A DNA stretch of 64,000 nucleotides from Tenacibaculum sp. 190130A14a (GTDB lineage Bacteria; Bacteroidota; Bacteroidia; Flavobacteriales; Flavobacteriaceae): the NCBI RefSeq assembly GCF_964048965.1, contig NZ_OZ040189.1:2418001-2482000 (forward strand), written 5' to 3'. The notes under the pieces were generated by a model. It worked only from the letters and a program-made list of their open reading frames with translations, did no database searches and was not told the DNA's origin. The position numbers were made by a program, and so were the translations under genes. Positions 53,494 to 63,468 of the stretch are shown here, piece after piece. Every line of letters begins with the position of its first letter. The stretch's first letter is position 1.

Positions 53494-55284
53494 CTACTTT
53501 TTAAATTGAAATTTTGCCTGAAATCCTTTTGTTTCCTTTGTTTCAAAAGTAATGTAACCTCCGATGGATTTAATACGGGTTTCCATATTTTGCAATCCAT
53601 TTTTAATATTTAATGTATTAACACCAATCCCATTATCTTTATACGTAACTTTTATACTGTCTTTCTTTTGGGCAAATGCGATAACTACTAGACTTGCATT
53701 ACTATACTTTTTCATATTTACCAAAAGTTCTTGTAAAACCCTGTACATCACTATTTGCTTCTCTTTTGCTATCTTATGAATTTGAATCGTAGAAATGTCT
53801 TTACTCATAACCCTACAATGATCAGTGGTAAAATCTTGAAACAACTGTTTTAAATAAGTTTCAAACTGACGTCCTGTAACAACTGGACTGTTTTCATGAG
53901 ATATATTTCGAGTTTGTGTATAGATTTTTTCAAGATTTTGCAACAAAGATTCTCCTGTATTTCCTTGTTGTACTTTATTCATTGCCAGATATACATCATT
54001 TGCTAGCTCATCATGAATCTTTTTGGCCAACCTAGTTTCAGTATTATATACTTCAATTACTTTTTCCTTCTGCGTTTTTTGTCTTTTATAAAAAAAGTAA
54101 ATAATAAATATGATAATAGAACCCAAACCAATAAAAATCCATTGTTGTTTTTGCGATCTATATTGCTCTGCATTTAACTGAGCTTTTAATTTTTGTTTTT
54201 CTAGCTCTTCATTATTGTAGATAACTTTTACCAGTTTATTTTGAGAGTTACTACTAGCTTTTATAATACTGTCTTTAAGAAAATTTCTTTCGAAATAAAG
54301 ATCTCTTAATTTTGATTCATCTACCAATTCTACAATTTTATCTAAAGCTTCAATTCTGCTATTGGTTGCTTTTAATTCTACAGACAACGCATACATCCTA
54401 TTAGCATAATCTAAAGACAGTTGTTTATTGGTACTTTTATAAAAATCTGATAAATACGAGTAATTACTCAGCAATCCTCTTTGATCATTTATTTCAATTT
54501 TTATTCTTTGAGATTTTAAAAGCTCTTCAACTTGTACATCACTATTTGCTTGAAATTTAGCATACGCATAATTCCCTAGAATTGTTGATCTTAAACGTGG
54601 ATCGATACTATCAAAAAAATTATTCTCTCGAAGTTCTTTATAAATAACGACTGCTGTATCATACTTTTTTAGACTAATATAGTTCTTACCTATATTATTT
54701 TTATATCTAATTCTCTTTTCTTTATTTTCTATTAAATGAAGGGCTTTATCATACCATTTAAAAGCTTCTTTATATTTTCCTTGCTCATTAAGGTTTATGC
54801 CTAGACAGTTATATAAAGAAGAAGCAATCTTTGATTTTTTATTCGTTAAATATCGAAGTCCCATTATGGCTGTTGAATCACTTCTAGCAAACAACTCATT
54901 ATCTGATTCAATACTTGCCAAGCTAAATAATCTGTAAGCTACCAATATACTATCTTCTGCTAGTACATGATTTTCCTTAGATTTTTTATAATAGTAATAA
55001 GTACTATCTAATTTTTCTAGCTTTCTGTAATTGATTCCTATCCTATAATACAATCCTCCTAACTCACTAAATGTCAAATCTTTTGACTTAACAAATTTAT
55101 TTAAGTGATAAATAGCACTATCATATTGCTTAAGATTATCAAATTTTTTATTAAGTATTTTAATCTCTTCATAATCCATATTTTTGGATTTAAAGTTTAA
55201 AACATGAACTCCTTCTTTTCTTGTGCAAGAAATTTGGAGAAATAGAAAGATTAAAATGAGGGATAAAATCTTTATCTGTTTCAT
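53494..55284 (-). CDS. TPR sensor histidine kinase (HisKA_3/NarX-DesK type)
   Basis: 596 aa. A lipoprotein-like or signal-anchor N-terminus (about 1-20, 'FLFLQISC') leads into periplasmic TPR repeats (about 35-340), one membrane helix (about 385-402, WIFIGLGSIIIFIIYFFY), a HisKA_3 dimerisation domain with phospho-acceptor H424 in 'KKIHDELANDV', and a HATPase domain ('ELLVNMKKYSNAS', 'DNGIG', about 500-596). It phosphorylates the adjacent response regulator. The input is probably an envelope or peptide signal sensed by the TPR part; unverified. Confidence 0.9.
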   Translation of the reverse strand: MKQIKILSLILIFLFLQISCTRKEGVHVLNFKSKNMDYEEIKILNKKFDNLKQYDSAIYHLNKFVKSKDLTFSELGGLYYRIGINYRKLEKLDSTYYYYKKSKENHVLAEDSILVAYRLFSLASIESDNELFARSDSTAIMGLRYLTNKKSKIASSLYNCLGINLNEQGKYKEAFKWYDKALHLIENKEKRIRYKNNIGKNYISLKKYDTAVVIYKELRENNFFDSIDPRLRSTILGNYAYAKFQANSDVQVEELLKSQRIKIEINDQRGLLSNYSYLSDFYKSTNKQLSLDYANRMYALSVELKATNSRIEALDKIVELVDESKLRDLYFERNFLKDSIIKASSNSQNKLVKVIYNNEELEKQKLKAQLNAEQYRSQKQQWIFIGLGSIIIFIIYFFYKRQKTQKEKVIEVYNTETRLAKKIHDELANDVYLAMNKVQQGNTGESLLQNLEKIYTQTRNISHENSPVVTGRQFETYLKQLFQDFTTDHCRVMSKDISTIQIHKIAKEKQIVMYRVLQELLVNMKKYSNASLVVIAFAQKKDSIKVTYKDNGIGVNTLNIKNGLQNMETRIKSIGGYITFETKETKGFQAKFQFKK

Positions 55285-55315
55285 CCCTCTAAAATATTAA
55301 ATAAATACCTATTTT

Positions 55316-55540
55316 CTATCCTTTACGACTAGTATCTTCATCTGAGTCGTCATCATAATCATCATCATAATCATCTTCCGGTTCATCATCCGGATCTGGA
55401 TCAGGGTCTTGTTCATTTCCTCCTGTACTAGGAAGCTCTTGTTCTGTTTCATTGGGAACTAAATCATTTGATAAATCTGTACACGAAGTAAATATTCCAC
55501 ATGTAAACAGAATTGCTAGGACTAGAATTAATTTTTTCAT
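55316..55540 (-). CDS. Small acidic lipoprotein heading a two-component operon
   Basis: 74 aa. Lipobox FTSC with the cysteine at residue 20. The mature part is short and very acidic: DPDPDPDDEPEDDYDDDY-type runs end in TSRKG. It may bind calcium or other cations, or be a surface-exposed spacer. It starts just inside a large leader hairpin (55542-55629) and is followed after 31 bases by the histidine kinase, so it is likely part of that signalling operon, as a target or accessory sensor. Confidence 0.75.
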   Translation of the reverse strand: MKKLILVLAILFTCGIFTSCTDLSNDLVPNETEQELPSTGGNEQDPDPDPDDEPEDDYDDDYDDDSDEDTSRKG

Positions 55541-55541
55541 T

Positions 55542-55629
55542 TCTTTTAAAATTTTGAGCGTTAGAATTCCTTTCCAAACATTTTGCTCGATTATCTTGTT
55601 CGTTTGGAAAAGCCTAAAATTTTAAAAGA
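55542..55629 (-). promoter_or_regulatory. Large leader hairpin before the acidic lipoprotein gene
   Basis: A perfect 14-bp inverted repeat (tcttttaaaatttt 55542-55555 with aaaattttaaaaga 55616-55629) encloses a second perfect 8-bp one (ttccaaac 55572-55579 with gtttggaa 55602-55609). On the minus strand the second arm ends right before the start codon and covers the ribosome-binding region, so the fold could hide the start. The GC-rich stretch at 55630-55651 can also pair with itself. The remaining bases up to 55924 are AT-rich with no gene or other feature seen. Confidence 0.55.
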
Positions 55630-55924
55630 GTCGCGCGTCTCTTTCGCGGGAAGTAAAGATTAAAATCAGTAGTATTTTACAACTTCCCTTCTGTGAAAAT
55701 TCTCTGATTATAAATCTTACAATTTAAAGAAAACCAAATATATCTTATGAACAATATGGTTTTCCCTAATACAAATATTAAAATTTTTAAAATTTCATCA
55801 TTTATCAAAAATTGTCCATTTTTTAATCAATTATTGTTTGTTGTTTTATGGATAACCGTAATTAATAGAGATACAATAAAAGTAGTTTTGAAGAATTATT
55901 CAATAATTTCCTAACCTACTTACT

Positions 55925-56284
55925 ATGATTGAAAAACTTATTACTGATTTCTTCTATGCTATAGAAAAAAATGAATCCATTACTTCGAGACATGGAAAAG
56001 CCGTTTTTTTTATTGAAGAAATCTTAGAAAAGAAACATGAGAAATTTAATTATGTAAGTATTCAAACCATTAGCAGACTTCATAGAAAATTCGTAGAAAA
56101 CGAAAAAAAAATTTCTGTTGGAGTACCGAACGGCTTTATCAAAGATGCAATGGCGCAATACTTAAATTACACTAATTATGACGATTACAAACTAATTAAC
56201 TCTCCTACTGTTTTTCTGGGTAAAAAAAAAATTCATTATTCAAACAAGAATCATATTTCTAAACTAAAGTTAAAAGTAGCTTAA
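55925..56284 (+). CDS. Conserved-type small protein of unknown function, possibly DNA-binding
   Basis: 119 aa, mostly helical and basic at the end, without signal peptide. The pattern 'VSIQTISRLHRKFVEN', then 'FIKDAMAQYLNYTNYDDYKLI', resembles a helical domain common in Bacteroidota in which an HTH-like 'S-x-x-T-I-x-R-L' part precedes an 'A-x-Y-L-x-Y-x-x-Y-x-x-F/Y' helix; such proteins are usually unnamed. Monocistronic on the plus strand, convergent with guaB across a shared terminator. Confidence 0.68.
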   Translation: MIEKLITDFFYAIEKNESITSRHGKAVFFIEEILEKKHEKFNYVSIQTISRLHRKFVENEKKISVGVPNGFIKDAMAQYLNYTNYDDYKLINSPTVFLGKKKIHYSNKNHISKLKLKVA

Positions 56285-56346
56285 GAAATTCGATTGATAC
56301 TATACATGAATTTAATGAAGGGTATTCTAAACAATGTTTAAGAATA

Positions 56347-56380
56347 AAAAAGCCGTTGACATTAGTTCAACGGCTTTTGT
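56347..56380. terminator. Bidirectional terminator between the 119-aa gene and guaB
   Basis: A 9-bp perfect stem (agccgttga 56351-56359 with tcaacggct 56367-56375) with A/T runs on both sides, so it can stop transcription from either direction. Confidence 0.92.
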
Positions 56381-56397
56381 TTATATAAGTGATTTAG

Positions 56398-57924
<1,527 letters not shown>

Positions 57925-58038
57925 TTATGAATACTGACATATTATATTAACGTTAAGTGTACATATTTCTCTTTTTACGCTTGTACTTTCTTTTAATACA
58001 CTTAAGGAATAAAATCAATTTTACAGATGGTTTCCTAC

Positions 58039-58046
58039 TAATTTTG
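58039..58046 (+). promoter_or_regulatory. Candidate -7 box of the DUF1842-like gene
   Basis: TAATTTTG fits the Bacteroidota housekeeping -7 consensus TAnnTTTG and lies 76 bases before the ATG. A clear -33 TTG partner is not seen, so this is weak. Confidence 0.3.
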
Positions 58047-58121
58047 ATAACAGATGAAACAAAGTTGCGCAACCCGAACTCATCTATTAACAAATTTATA
58101 ACCTCAAAAACTTATTTAATT

Positions 58122-58526
58122 ATGGCTACTTTAAAAGAACCAAAAACGTTAATCGACTCTGCTTATTTAACAAAAGGAACTATTGGAAACGTGGGAATGC
58201 CTGGTGCACCTATTGCTCATTTCTCATTAGTTGTTTCTCCTGCTTCTAACACTGTTTCAGGTATCGTTGAAATTACTCAAGCTGTTGATAGAGCTCCAAT
58301 CAGAGTACACGTTGCTGGTAACATTCGTTATACAGGATATGGTAATGTAACGAAGATCGTAACATTGGCTGGAGAGTATGTAGTATCTGTTCCACCACCA
58401 GCAATTGGAAGTTACTTAGAAAAATTTACTGCATACATGGATATCGATAACGATTGGAATGGTACTGGTGGTTTTACCTATGGTAACAACAAAGTAGAAG
58501 ATGTACCTGTAAAATCTGCAAACTAA
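58122..58526 (+). CDS. DUF1842-like protein
   Basis: 134 aa from ATG 58122; the frame is open for 55 more codons upstream, but those residues do not belong to the fold and contain promoter-like DNA. The core 'FSLVVSPASNTVSGIVEITQA', 'RVHVAGNIRYTGYG' and 'VSVPPPAIGSYLEKFTAYMDIDNDWNGTGGFTYG' resembles the DUF1842 family, small soluble beta-rich proteins without a known role. No signal peptide. It has its own terminator (58549-58583) and opens a plus-strand cluster of unknown genes facing a two-component system. Confidence 0.78.
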   Translation: MATLKEPKTLIDSAYLTKGTIGNVGMPGAPIAHFSLVVSPASNTVSGIVEITQAVDRAPIRVHVAGNIRYTGYGNVTKIVTLAGEYVVSVPPPAIGSYLEKFTAYMDIDNDWNGTGGFTYGNNKVEDVPVKSAN

Positions 58527-58548
58527 AAAATTTATACTAACATAGTAT

Positions 58549-58583
58549 TGAAATCATTCCTTTAACGAGGAATGATTTTTTAT
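58549..58583 (+). terminator. Rho-independent terminator of the DUF1842-like gene
   Basis: A 10-bp perfect stem (aaatcattcc 58551-58560 with ggaatgattt 58569-58578) followed by T residues on the plus strand. Confidence 0.9.
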
Positions 58584-58708
58584 ACCTCCTAAAAACACTT
58601 ATAACCCCAAAAAGAACTTCCATTCCTTTTTTTTAAACGTATAAGGTTGAATCTATACTTTCAACGAAAACGTTTTCTAACTTTAACACAACTAACTAAC
58701 TCTTTACC

Positions 58709-59434
58709 ATGACTACTACACCTTCTCCTTCTATTAATGAAACCGTGTCAAAAAAAGTAATTGATGAGTTGACTAACGAAATCAATAATATGCTTTCTTA
58801 TGCCATATATAACGGTATTACTATTAATACCAATATTAATACACTCATTGAAAGCAAAAATGTTGAGAACCTTATTGATGCGCATAACCTACTCGTTAAA
58901 AATATAGCTCCAGCGACTCCTAAGTCAATTGAGTTTACCAAGAATATTCGTATCAACGAAAAAAATAAATCAATCTTTAACAGATTGCCATTGGTAAGAA
59001 ACTTGATCTTTTTATCATTGTTCTTTTTAGCCATGTTTATTGCAACTGGGCTATCTCCCAATGTAAATAACAATTCACTCGATGAAGGTGTGTTAAATAA
59101 TAATGGATGGTCATTACTATTAAATATTTGCTTCTTAGCTTCAATATCTGGATTAGGTGTTTTGTTTTTTTTATTAAAGAAAGTAAGTGATTCAATCAAG
59201 GAAAGTACATTGGTTTCTGAAGAAGCCATTTCATATATAGCACAAATTATCTTAGGGATTATTGCAGGAATATTAATGTCTGAAATCATTTCATTCTATT
59301 CTAATAATCCAAAAAGTATCAATTTATTTAATAAAAGTGCCATGGCGTTAATTGGAGGCTTTTCTTCCGATGCTCTCTTTAGCATTTTACAAAGTATGAT
59401 AGATCGTGTTAAATCAATATTTGTTACATCTTAA
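58709..59434 (+). CDS. Membrane protein of unknown function
   Basis: 241 aa. A polar N-terminal helical part (1-90, 'VIDELTNEINNMLSYAIYNGI') is followed by two strong membrane helices (about 97-115 and 135-157), a cytoplasmic or periplasmic linker, and two weaker ones (about 173-192 and 207-222). No family recognised. It lies between the DUF1842-like gene and a lipoprotein gene on the plus strand; a structured 119-base gap with an imperfect inverted repeat (roughly gggagatgatata against tatctctccc) separates it from the latter. Confidence 0.75.
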   Translation: MTTTPSPSINETVSKKVIDELTNEINNMLSYAIYNGITINTNINTLIESKNVENLIDAHNLLVKNIAPATPKSIEFTKNIRINEKNKSIFNRLPLVRNLIFLSLFFLAMFIATGLSPNVNNNSLDEGVLNNNGWSLLLNICFLASISGLGVLFFLLKKVSDSIKESTLVSEEAISYIAQIILGIIAGILMSEIISFYSNNPKSINLFNKSAMALIGGFSSDALFSILQSMIDRVKSIFVTS

Positions 59435-59553
59435 AACTTAAGGGGCTGTAATGGGAGATGATATATGCTAACAACTACGAATAAAAACTACATTTATAAT
59501 AGTACCCATGTTAAAATGTATCTCTCCCTTACAAGTCTCCTAAAAATCAAACT

Positions 59554-60141
59554 ATGAGACTCAACTATATTCTTATTCTTACTTCTTTTTGTATACTAAG
59601 CTCTTGTGCCAGTTTACCAAGTGCAAGTACAACGCTTACACAAGAAGTAATTAATGAAGCAAACGACATGCATTCATTAAATAAATCTTTGATTCAACGT
59701 ATTTTTGATGAAAAGAAAAAACAGGTTAGTTTCTTTATTGACAAGACCTATACTCCTGCTATTATTAAAAAATATGAAGCGCTTTTACCAGATACATTAA
59801 ACTACAGGAAAGAGCTTCCAAACATTATACAAAGTATAATTCCGGTTATCATGCAAAAGAAAGATTCTTTACTAGGCGTTATTGATAATCAAGAACAAAA
59901 GTTAATGAGTCAACTTGATAACAGTTATACAGAATATTCAAAAGCAGCGTCTTCTTTACAAAACTTGATTAATTCTGCAGTTAAAATAAAGTCTACAGAA
60001 GAAAGTATATTGAATAGTGTTGATAAACTTACCGATAACAAACTTAACTTTAAGAAAATAGCATCGAATTTAGATAGCATTTTAAATAAATCAAGTAGTT
60101 TTTTCTCAAAACTAGATACTATTGAAAACACATTAAAATAA
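59554..60141 (+). CDS. Coiled-coil lipoprotein of unknown function
   Basis: 195 aa. The lipobox LSSC gives a lipidated Cys at residue 18. The mature part is entirely helical, with heptad-like stretches (about 30-75 and 105-195), as in spacer or tether proteins of the envelope. The stop is followed one base later by the 89-aa gene, so they form a tight pair. No named family. Confidence 0.78.
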   Translation: MRLNYILILTSFCILSSCASLPSASTTLTQEVINEANDMHSLNKSLIQRIFDEKKKQVSFFIDKTYTPAIIKKYEALLPDTLNYRKELPNIIQSIIPVIMQKKDSLLGVIDNQEQKLMSQLDNSYTEYSKAASSLQNLINSAVKIKSTEESILNSVDKLTDNKLNFKKIASNLDSILNKSSSFFSKLDTIENTLK

Positions 60142-60142
60142 C

Positions 60143-60412
60143 ATGGCAGCAATTAATTGGGATCAACTAGCAAAACAAGCTGGAAATCAAACAGACGCAG
60201 AATTTAATCAACAAATAACACAACTTACAAACCTTAATTTATCTGAGGTAGATACTTTTATCTCTGAAAGTAAAATAAGTAATGACAATGCTTTAAAAGT
60301 TTTAAAAGTAATTGACAACGCCACACTTTCTAACAATGAAAAAGCCAATTCAATTTCTACAATAGAAAACGGAATTGGCTTTTTGGTAAAGTTAGCTTCA
60401 AAGGCTATCTAA
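60143..60412 (+). CDS. Small soluble helical protein of unknown function
   Basis: 89 aa, acidic and helical, without signal peptide ('MAAINWDQLAKQAGNQTDAEF', then 'GIGFLVKLASKAI' at the end). It directly follows the lipoprotein gene. Its end overlaps the 3' end of the convergent LytTR regulator gene by 8 bases, so the two transcripts can pair. No family recognised. Confidence 0.72.
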   Translation: MAAINWDQLAKQAGNQTDAEFNQQITQLTNLNLSEVDTFISESKISNDNALKVLKVIDNATLSNNEKANSISTIENGIGFLVKLASKAI

Positions 60413-61148
60413 AAATGGTATTGTCTTTTATGAATGCATTTTTATAGCGTTCACTAAAAGGTACCTTTTCAGCATTTTCTAGAATTATTAAATTATCTTC
60501 AAAATAAATTTCTTTAATCTTTTTAAGGTTGACTAAGTAATTTCGATGTACTTGTTTAAAGTCAGGATTAGACAACATTTCTTTCATTTTGATTAGAGAA
60601 AGTTTAATAAGGTATCTTCCTTCATTACAATGTAAGCTACAGTACTTTTCTTTCACTTCTACATAATTAATAGCAGTGACATCTACTTTAGAGACGCTTC
60701 TCCCTTTTTTTACAAACAAAAATGAAGGACTTACCACGGCACTTTCCTCATTATAACTAATGCTATTGGATTGCTCATAACATGATTCAATAGCCAACTC
60801 TAATGAATACAATAACTCCAATTTATTATAAGGTTTTAATAAATACACCATTGGATTGGTCAACTTTGCTTCATCAAATATCGCTCTACTTTGCATACTC
60901 GTTAAAAACAAAAACGGAAGGTCTATTCCTTCTTTATTCATACGACTCGCAAGCTCTATTCCTTCAGGTTTCCCATTGATCATAATATCTAAAATGACCA
61001 CATCAAAAAAGCGATTCTTTATCTCCTTTTCTGCCTCAATAATATTTCTTACTCTGACAACCTCATAAGTGTTCTCTTCTAAAAAAGATATAAGCTCATT
61101 GGCTTCACTATCTAAATCTTCTAACAATAATAATCTTAACGCGTTCAT
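60405..61148 (-). CDS. LytTR response regulator
   Basis: 247 aa. The receiver domain (1-120) has E10/D11 and phospho-acceptor D54 in 'VVILDIMINGKPEG'; the LytTR DNA-binding domain (about 145-247) contains 'INYVEVKEKYCSLHC', 'FKQVHRNYLVNLKKI' and 'VPFSERYKNAF'. It is 11 bases downstream of its histidine kinase. Likely targets are the facing plus-strand cluster and the operon itself. Confidence 0.92.
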   Translation of the reverse strand: MNALRLLLLEDLDSEANELISFLEENTYEVVRVRNIIEAEKEIKNRFFDVVILDIMINGKPEGIELASRMNKEGIDLPFLFLTSMQSRAIFDEAKLTNPMVYLLKPYNKLELLYSLELAIESCYEQSNSISYNEESAVVSPSFLFVKKGRSVSKVDVTAINYVEVKEKYCSLHCNEGRYLIKLSLIKMKEMLSNPDFKQVHRNYLVNLKKIKEIYFEDNLIILENAEKVPFSERYKNAFIKDNTIFR

Positions 61149-61159
61149 TGGGAGACATT

Positions 61160-62857
61160 TTATACTTTTTGTAAAACTATTTTCACGGTAGTTCCTTTTC
61201 CTAACTCACTACTAAAAGTAAGTTTTCCATTATTTTTCTTAATTAATGTTTGACATAAAATTAACCCTAAACCAACTCCTTCAGATCGATCTATCTTATC
61301 AATTGATAAATCAGTTAATGCATTAATTTTTTGCAACTGTTCTTTAGATATTCCTATTCCAGTATCATGGATTTTAATATACGAAAATTCTTCCGATTCT
61401 TTTCCAGCACTTATTTTTATACGCCCTTTTCCATCCATATACTTAATAGCATTGTCTATTAAGTTACGTACGACAATCTTAATAGATTCTTTATCTATTT
61501 TCACTAATTGATTTTCAACTTCACTACTAATAGCTATTTCTTTGGCTTCCATCAACGTACCATAATCAAATAATATATGTTCTATCAAAGGCTTCAAAGC
61601 ATGCTCTCCTTGATTAAACAATAACTGATTACTTTGTTCTAAAGACCAATGCAATACATTGTTTAATAAATGGCTGGTACTTTTAGTTACCGCAATAGCA
61701 GTATTATTGGCTTCTTTGATTCCGTCTATATCTTTAGTATCAATATGTTTTTTTAATTGTTCATGTTGATACTGAATGGTATTCATTGGTGAACGTAAAT
61801 CATGAGAAACCACCGAGAACAGATAATTTTTTGTTTTATTGGCAATATTTAGGTCTTCCTTTTGCTGGGTAATAAGCACATTCTGCTTCTTCAATTTTTT
61901 ATAGAGAAATGCTAAAAACCCAAGGAAAATTAACAAACCTGAGGCTCCAGCAATTAAACTATGCTGAACTACTCTCTGTCTTTTGATTTTCTCGTCTTGT
62001 AAAGCTATTTCACTTTCTTTTTGTGCAACTGCTAATTGTTTATCCTTTTCGGTAAGTTCCCAAATTTTATCTCTATTAAACAGAGAATCCTTCCATTTAA
62101 TAAACTCTCGATAATACTCTACGCTTTCCTTATAACGTTTACGGTTACGTTCTACGACCGCCATATTTTGTGCGGTGAACTGCTTTAACTCAACATCTGA
62201 AAATAACTTTGCTAAATCATAAGCCTCTTGAAACAAAGGAATCGCATCATCATCTAAATATTGATTATAATATACATTTGCTAAATCCATTTTTGCTCTT
62301 ACTAAAGAAAGTGTATCCTCCTTATTTATTAAAGCTAATTCTTTATCAAAGTATTCTCTTGACTTATCATACTCTTTTTTATGTACGTAACATAATCCTA
62401 TATTATGATAAGCCTCTTTTCTTCTAGATTTCTTAGTCCTTTCTTTAAATTTTTCCCATTCAAGGTAATATTTTAATGAAGAATCATAATCTTTTAAACT
62501 TAAATAAATTCTCGCAGATTTTAAACGCTTCAAATTAGGGTAATTTCCATAATCAGAAATTTCAGACATACTAGCTAATGCCTTTTTTAAAAGTCTTTTT
62601 CTAATAGCACTAATACCCAATATATAATTTAAAATATCCTTTTCGTCTTGAGATTTAACTTTATCAATTGCTTTTGAACTATAAATATAAGACGAATCGT
62701 ACTGCTTTTTTACAAAAAATGTATAAGCAGTACAAAATTCTTCTTTTTTTTCTTCACAAAACCTCTTCGCATTTATATCTAAAATACTTTTCTCTGTTTG
62801 TGAAACTAAAGACTGTGTAGTAAATAATAGAAATAAAAATACCTTAATCTTCTCCAT
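61160..62857 (-). CDS. TPR sensor histidine kinase (HisKA type)
   Basis: 565 aa. Signal peptide (1-19), periplasmic TPR repeats (about 30-270), one membrane helix (about 299-316), HisKA with phospho-acceptor H352 in 'SVVSHDLRSPMNTI', and a HATPase domain (N-box 'VVRNLIDNAIKYM', 'DTGIGI', 'GVGLGL') to the end. It starts 14 bases inside the 161-aa gene, so translation is coupled to that protein, and is followed by a LytTR regulator. The pairing of an unknown 161-aa protein with the kinase suggests that it is a sensor partner or an output. Confidence 0.92.
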   Translation of the reverse strand: MEKIKVFLFLLFTTQSLVSQTEKSILDINAKRFCEEKKEEFCTAYTFFVKKQYDSSYIYSSKAIDKVKSQDEKDILNYILGISAIRKRLLKKALASMSEISDYGNYPNLKRLKSARIYLSLKDYDSSLKYYLEWEKFKERTKKSRRKEAYHNIGLCYVHKKEYDKSREYFDKELALINKEDTLSLVRAKMDLANVYYNQYLDDDAIPLFQEAYDLAKLFSDVELKQFTAQNMAVVERNRKRYKESVEYYREFIKWKDSLFNRDKIWELTEKDKQLAVAQKESEIALQDEKIKRQRVVQHSLIAGASGLLIFLGFLAFLYKKLKKQNVLITQQKEDLNIANKTKNYLFSVVSHDLRSPMNTIQYQHEQLKKHIDTKDIDGIKEANNTAIAVTKSTSHLLNNVLHWSLEQSNQLLFNQGEHALKPLIEHILFDYGTLMEAKEIAISSEVENQLVKIDKESIKIVVRNLIDNAIKYMDGKGRIKISAGKESEEFSYIKIHDTGIGISKEQLQKINALTDLSIDKIDRSEGVGLGLILCQTLIKKNNGKLTFSSELGKGTTVKIVLQKV

Positions 62858-63329
62858 CAGCTGGCATAGTCACTGTCCCTCTATCTGTTTCTGGATCTTC
62901 ATCTTCATCTCTTACCCAAACAACATCAGCAGAAGCCCCAGATATCACCTGATAGGTAAATTGGATATAGTATAAATCAAACTTCTCTGCTTCTTCCGCA
63001 CAATTAAACTCTACACGAAATTCTCTTCCTTCTAACGTATCAAATCCTCCTTGTTTATTCAAAACTTGCACTGAATTGATACCATAGTAGTTTAAATAGA
63101 TTTGATTTCCTTGTAATTGCAACCCACTGGTATTTTCTACTGGATTTAGAGTATTGTCAGGTAAATAAGCTAATACGGTTACCGTATAAGGTGTACCATT
63201 ACCTCCTTCTATACCCGACATATTTACCAAAGGCCCTGTAGGTTTATTAGCCGCTTCAATGTTAGTATCAAATTTTCTGAAATCTTTTAGCGTTAATGTT
63301 ACACCATTAACCGTCACTGGGTTCCCCAT
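62844..63329 (-). CDS. Unknown beta-rich protein coupled to the histidine kinase
   Basis: 161 aa without signal peptide ('NPVTVNGVTLTLKDFRKFDT' at the start), beta-rich in the middle, and an acidic C-terminus (VRDEDEDPETDRGTV). No family recognised; like the DUF1842-like protein it is small, soluble and beta-rich. Its 3' end overlaps the kinase start by 14 bases. Confidence 0.75.
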   Translation of the reverse strand: MGNPVTVNGVTLTLKDFRKFDTNIEAANKPTGPLVNMSGIEGGNGTPYTVTVLAYLPDNTLNPVENTSGLQLQGNQIYLNYYGINSVQVLNKQGGFDTLEGREFRVEFNCAEEAEKFDLYYIQFTYQVISGASADVVWVRDEDEDPETDRGTVTMPADGED

Positions 63330-63468
63330 AGTTGTATATTTAGTTTAGTTAGACAAACTAAATTTACAATAAAAATTGAAAGAAAAAAGAAAATGATGGA
63401 AGTTCCTAAAAATATCTTTTCTAAAAAAAACTTAAGCCTCTGAATCTAAAGACACAATAAAATCTTTG

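Noticed and set aside
57957..58121. 55-codon N-terminal extension of the DUF1842-like protein
   Set aside because: The extension is not part of the family fold and would cover the promoter region; ATG 58122 fits better.
63430..63468. Frameshift truncating the ABC ATPase: a +1 frame after the stop reads LNKDFIVSLDSEA
   Set aside because: The extra frame is only 13 codons long and does not resemble a TOBE domain, so the short end is taken as natural.
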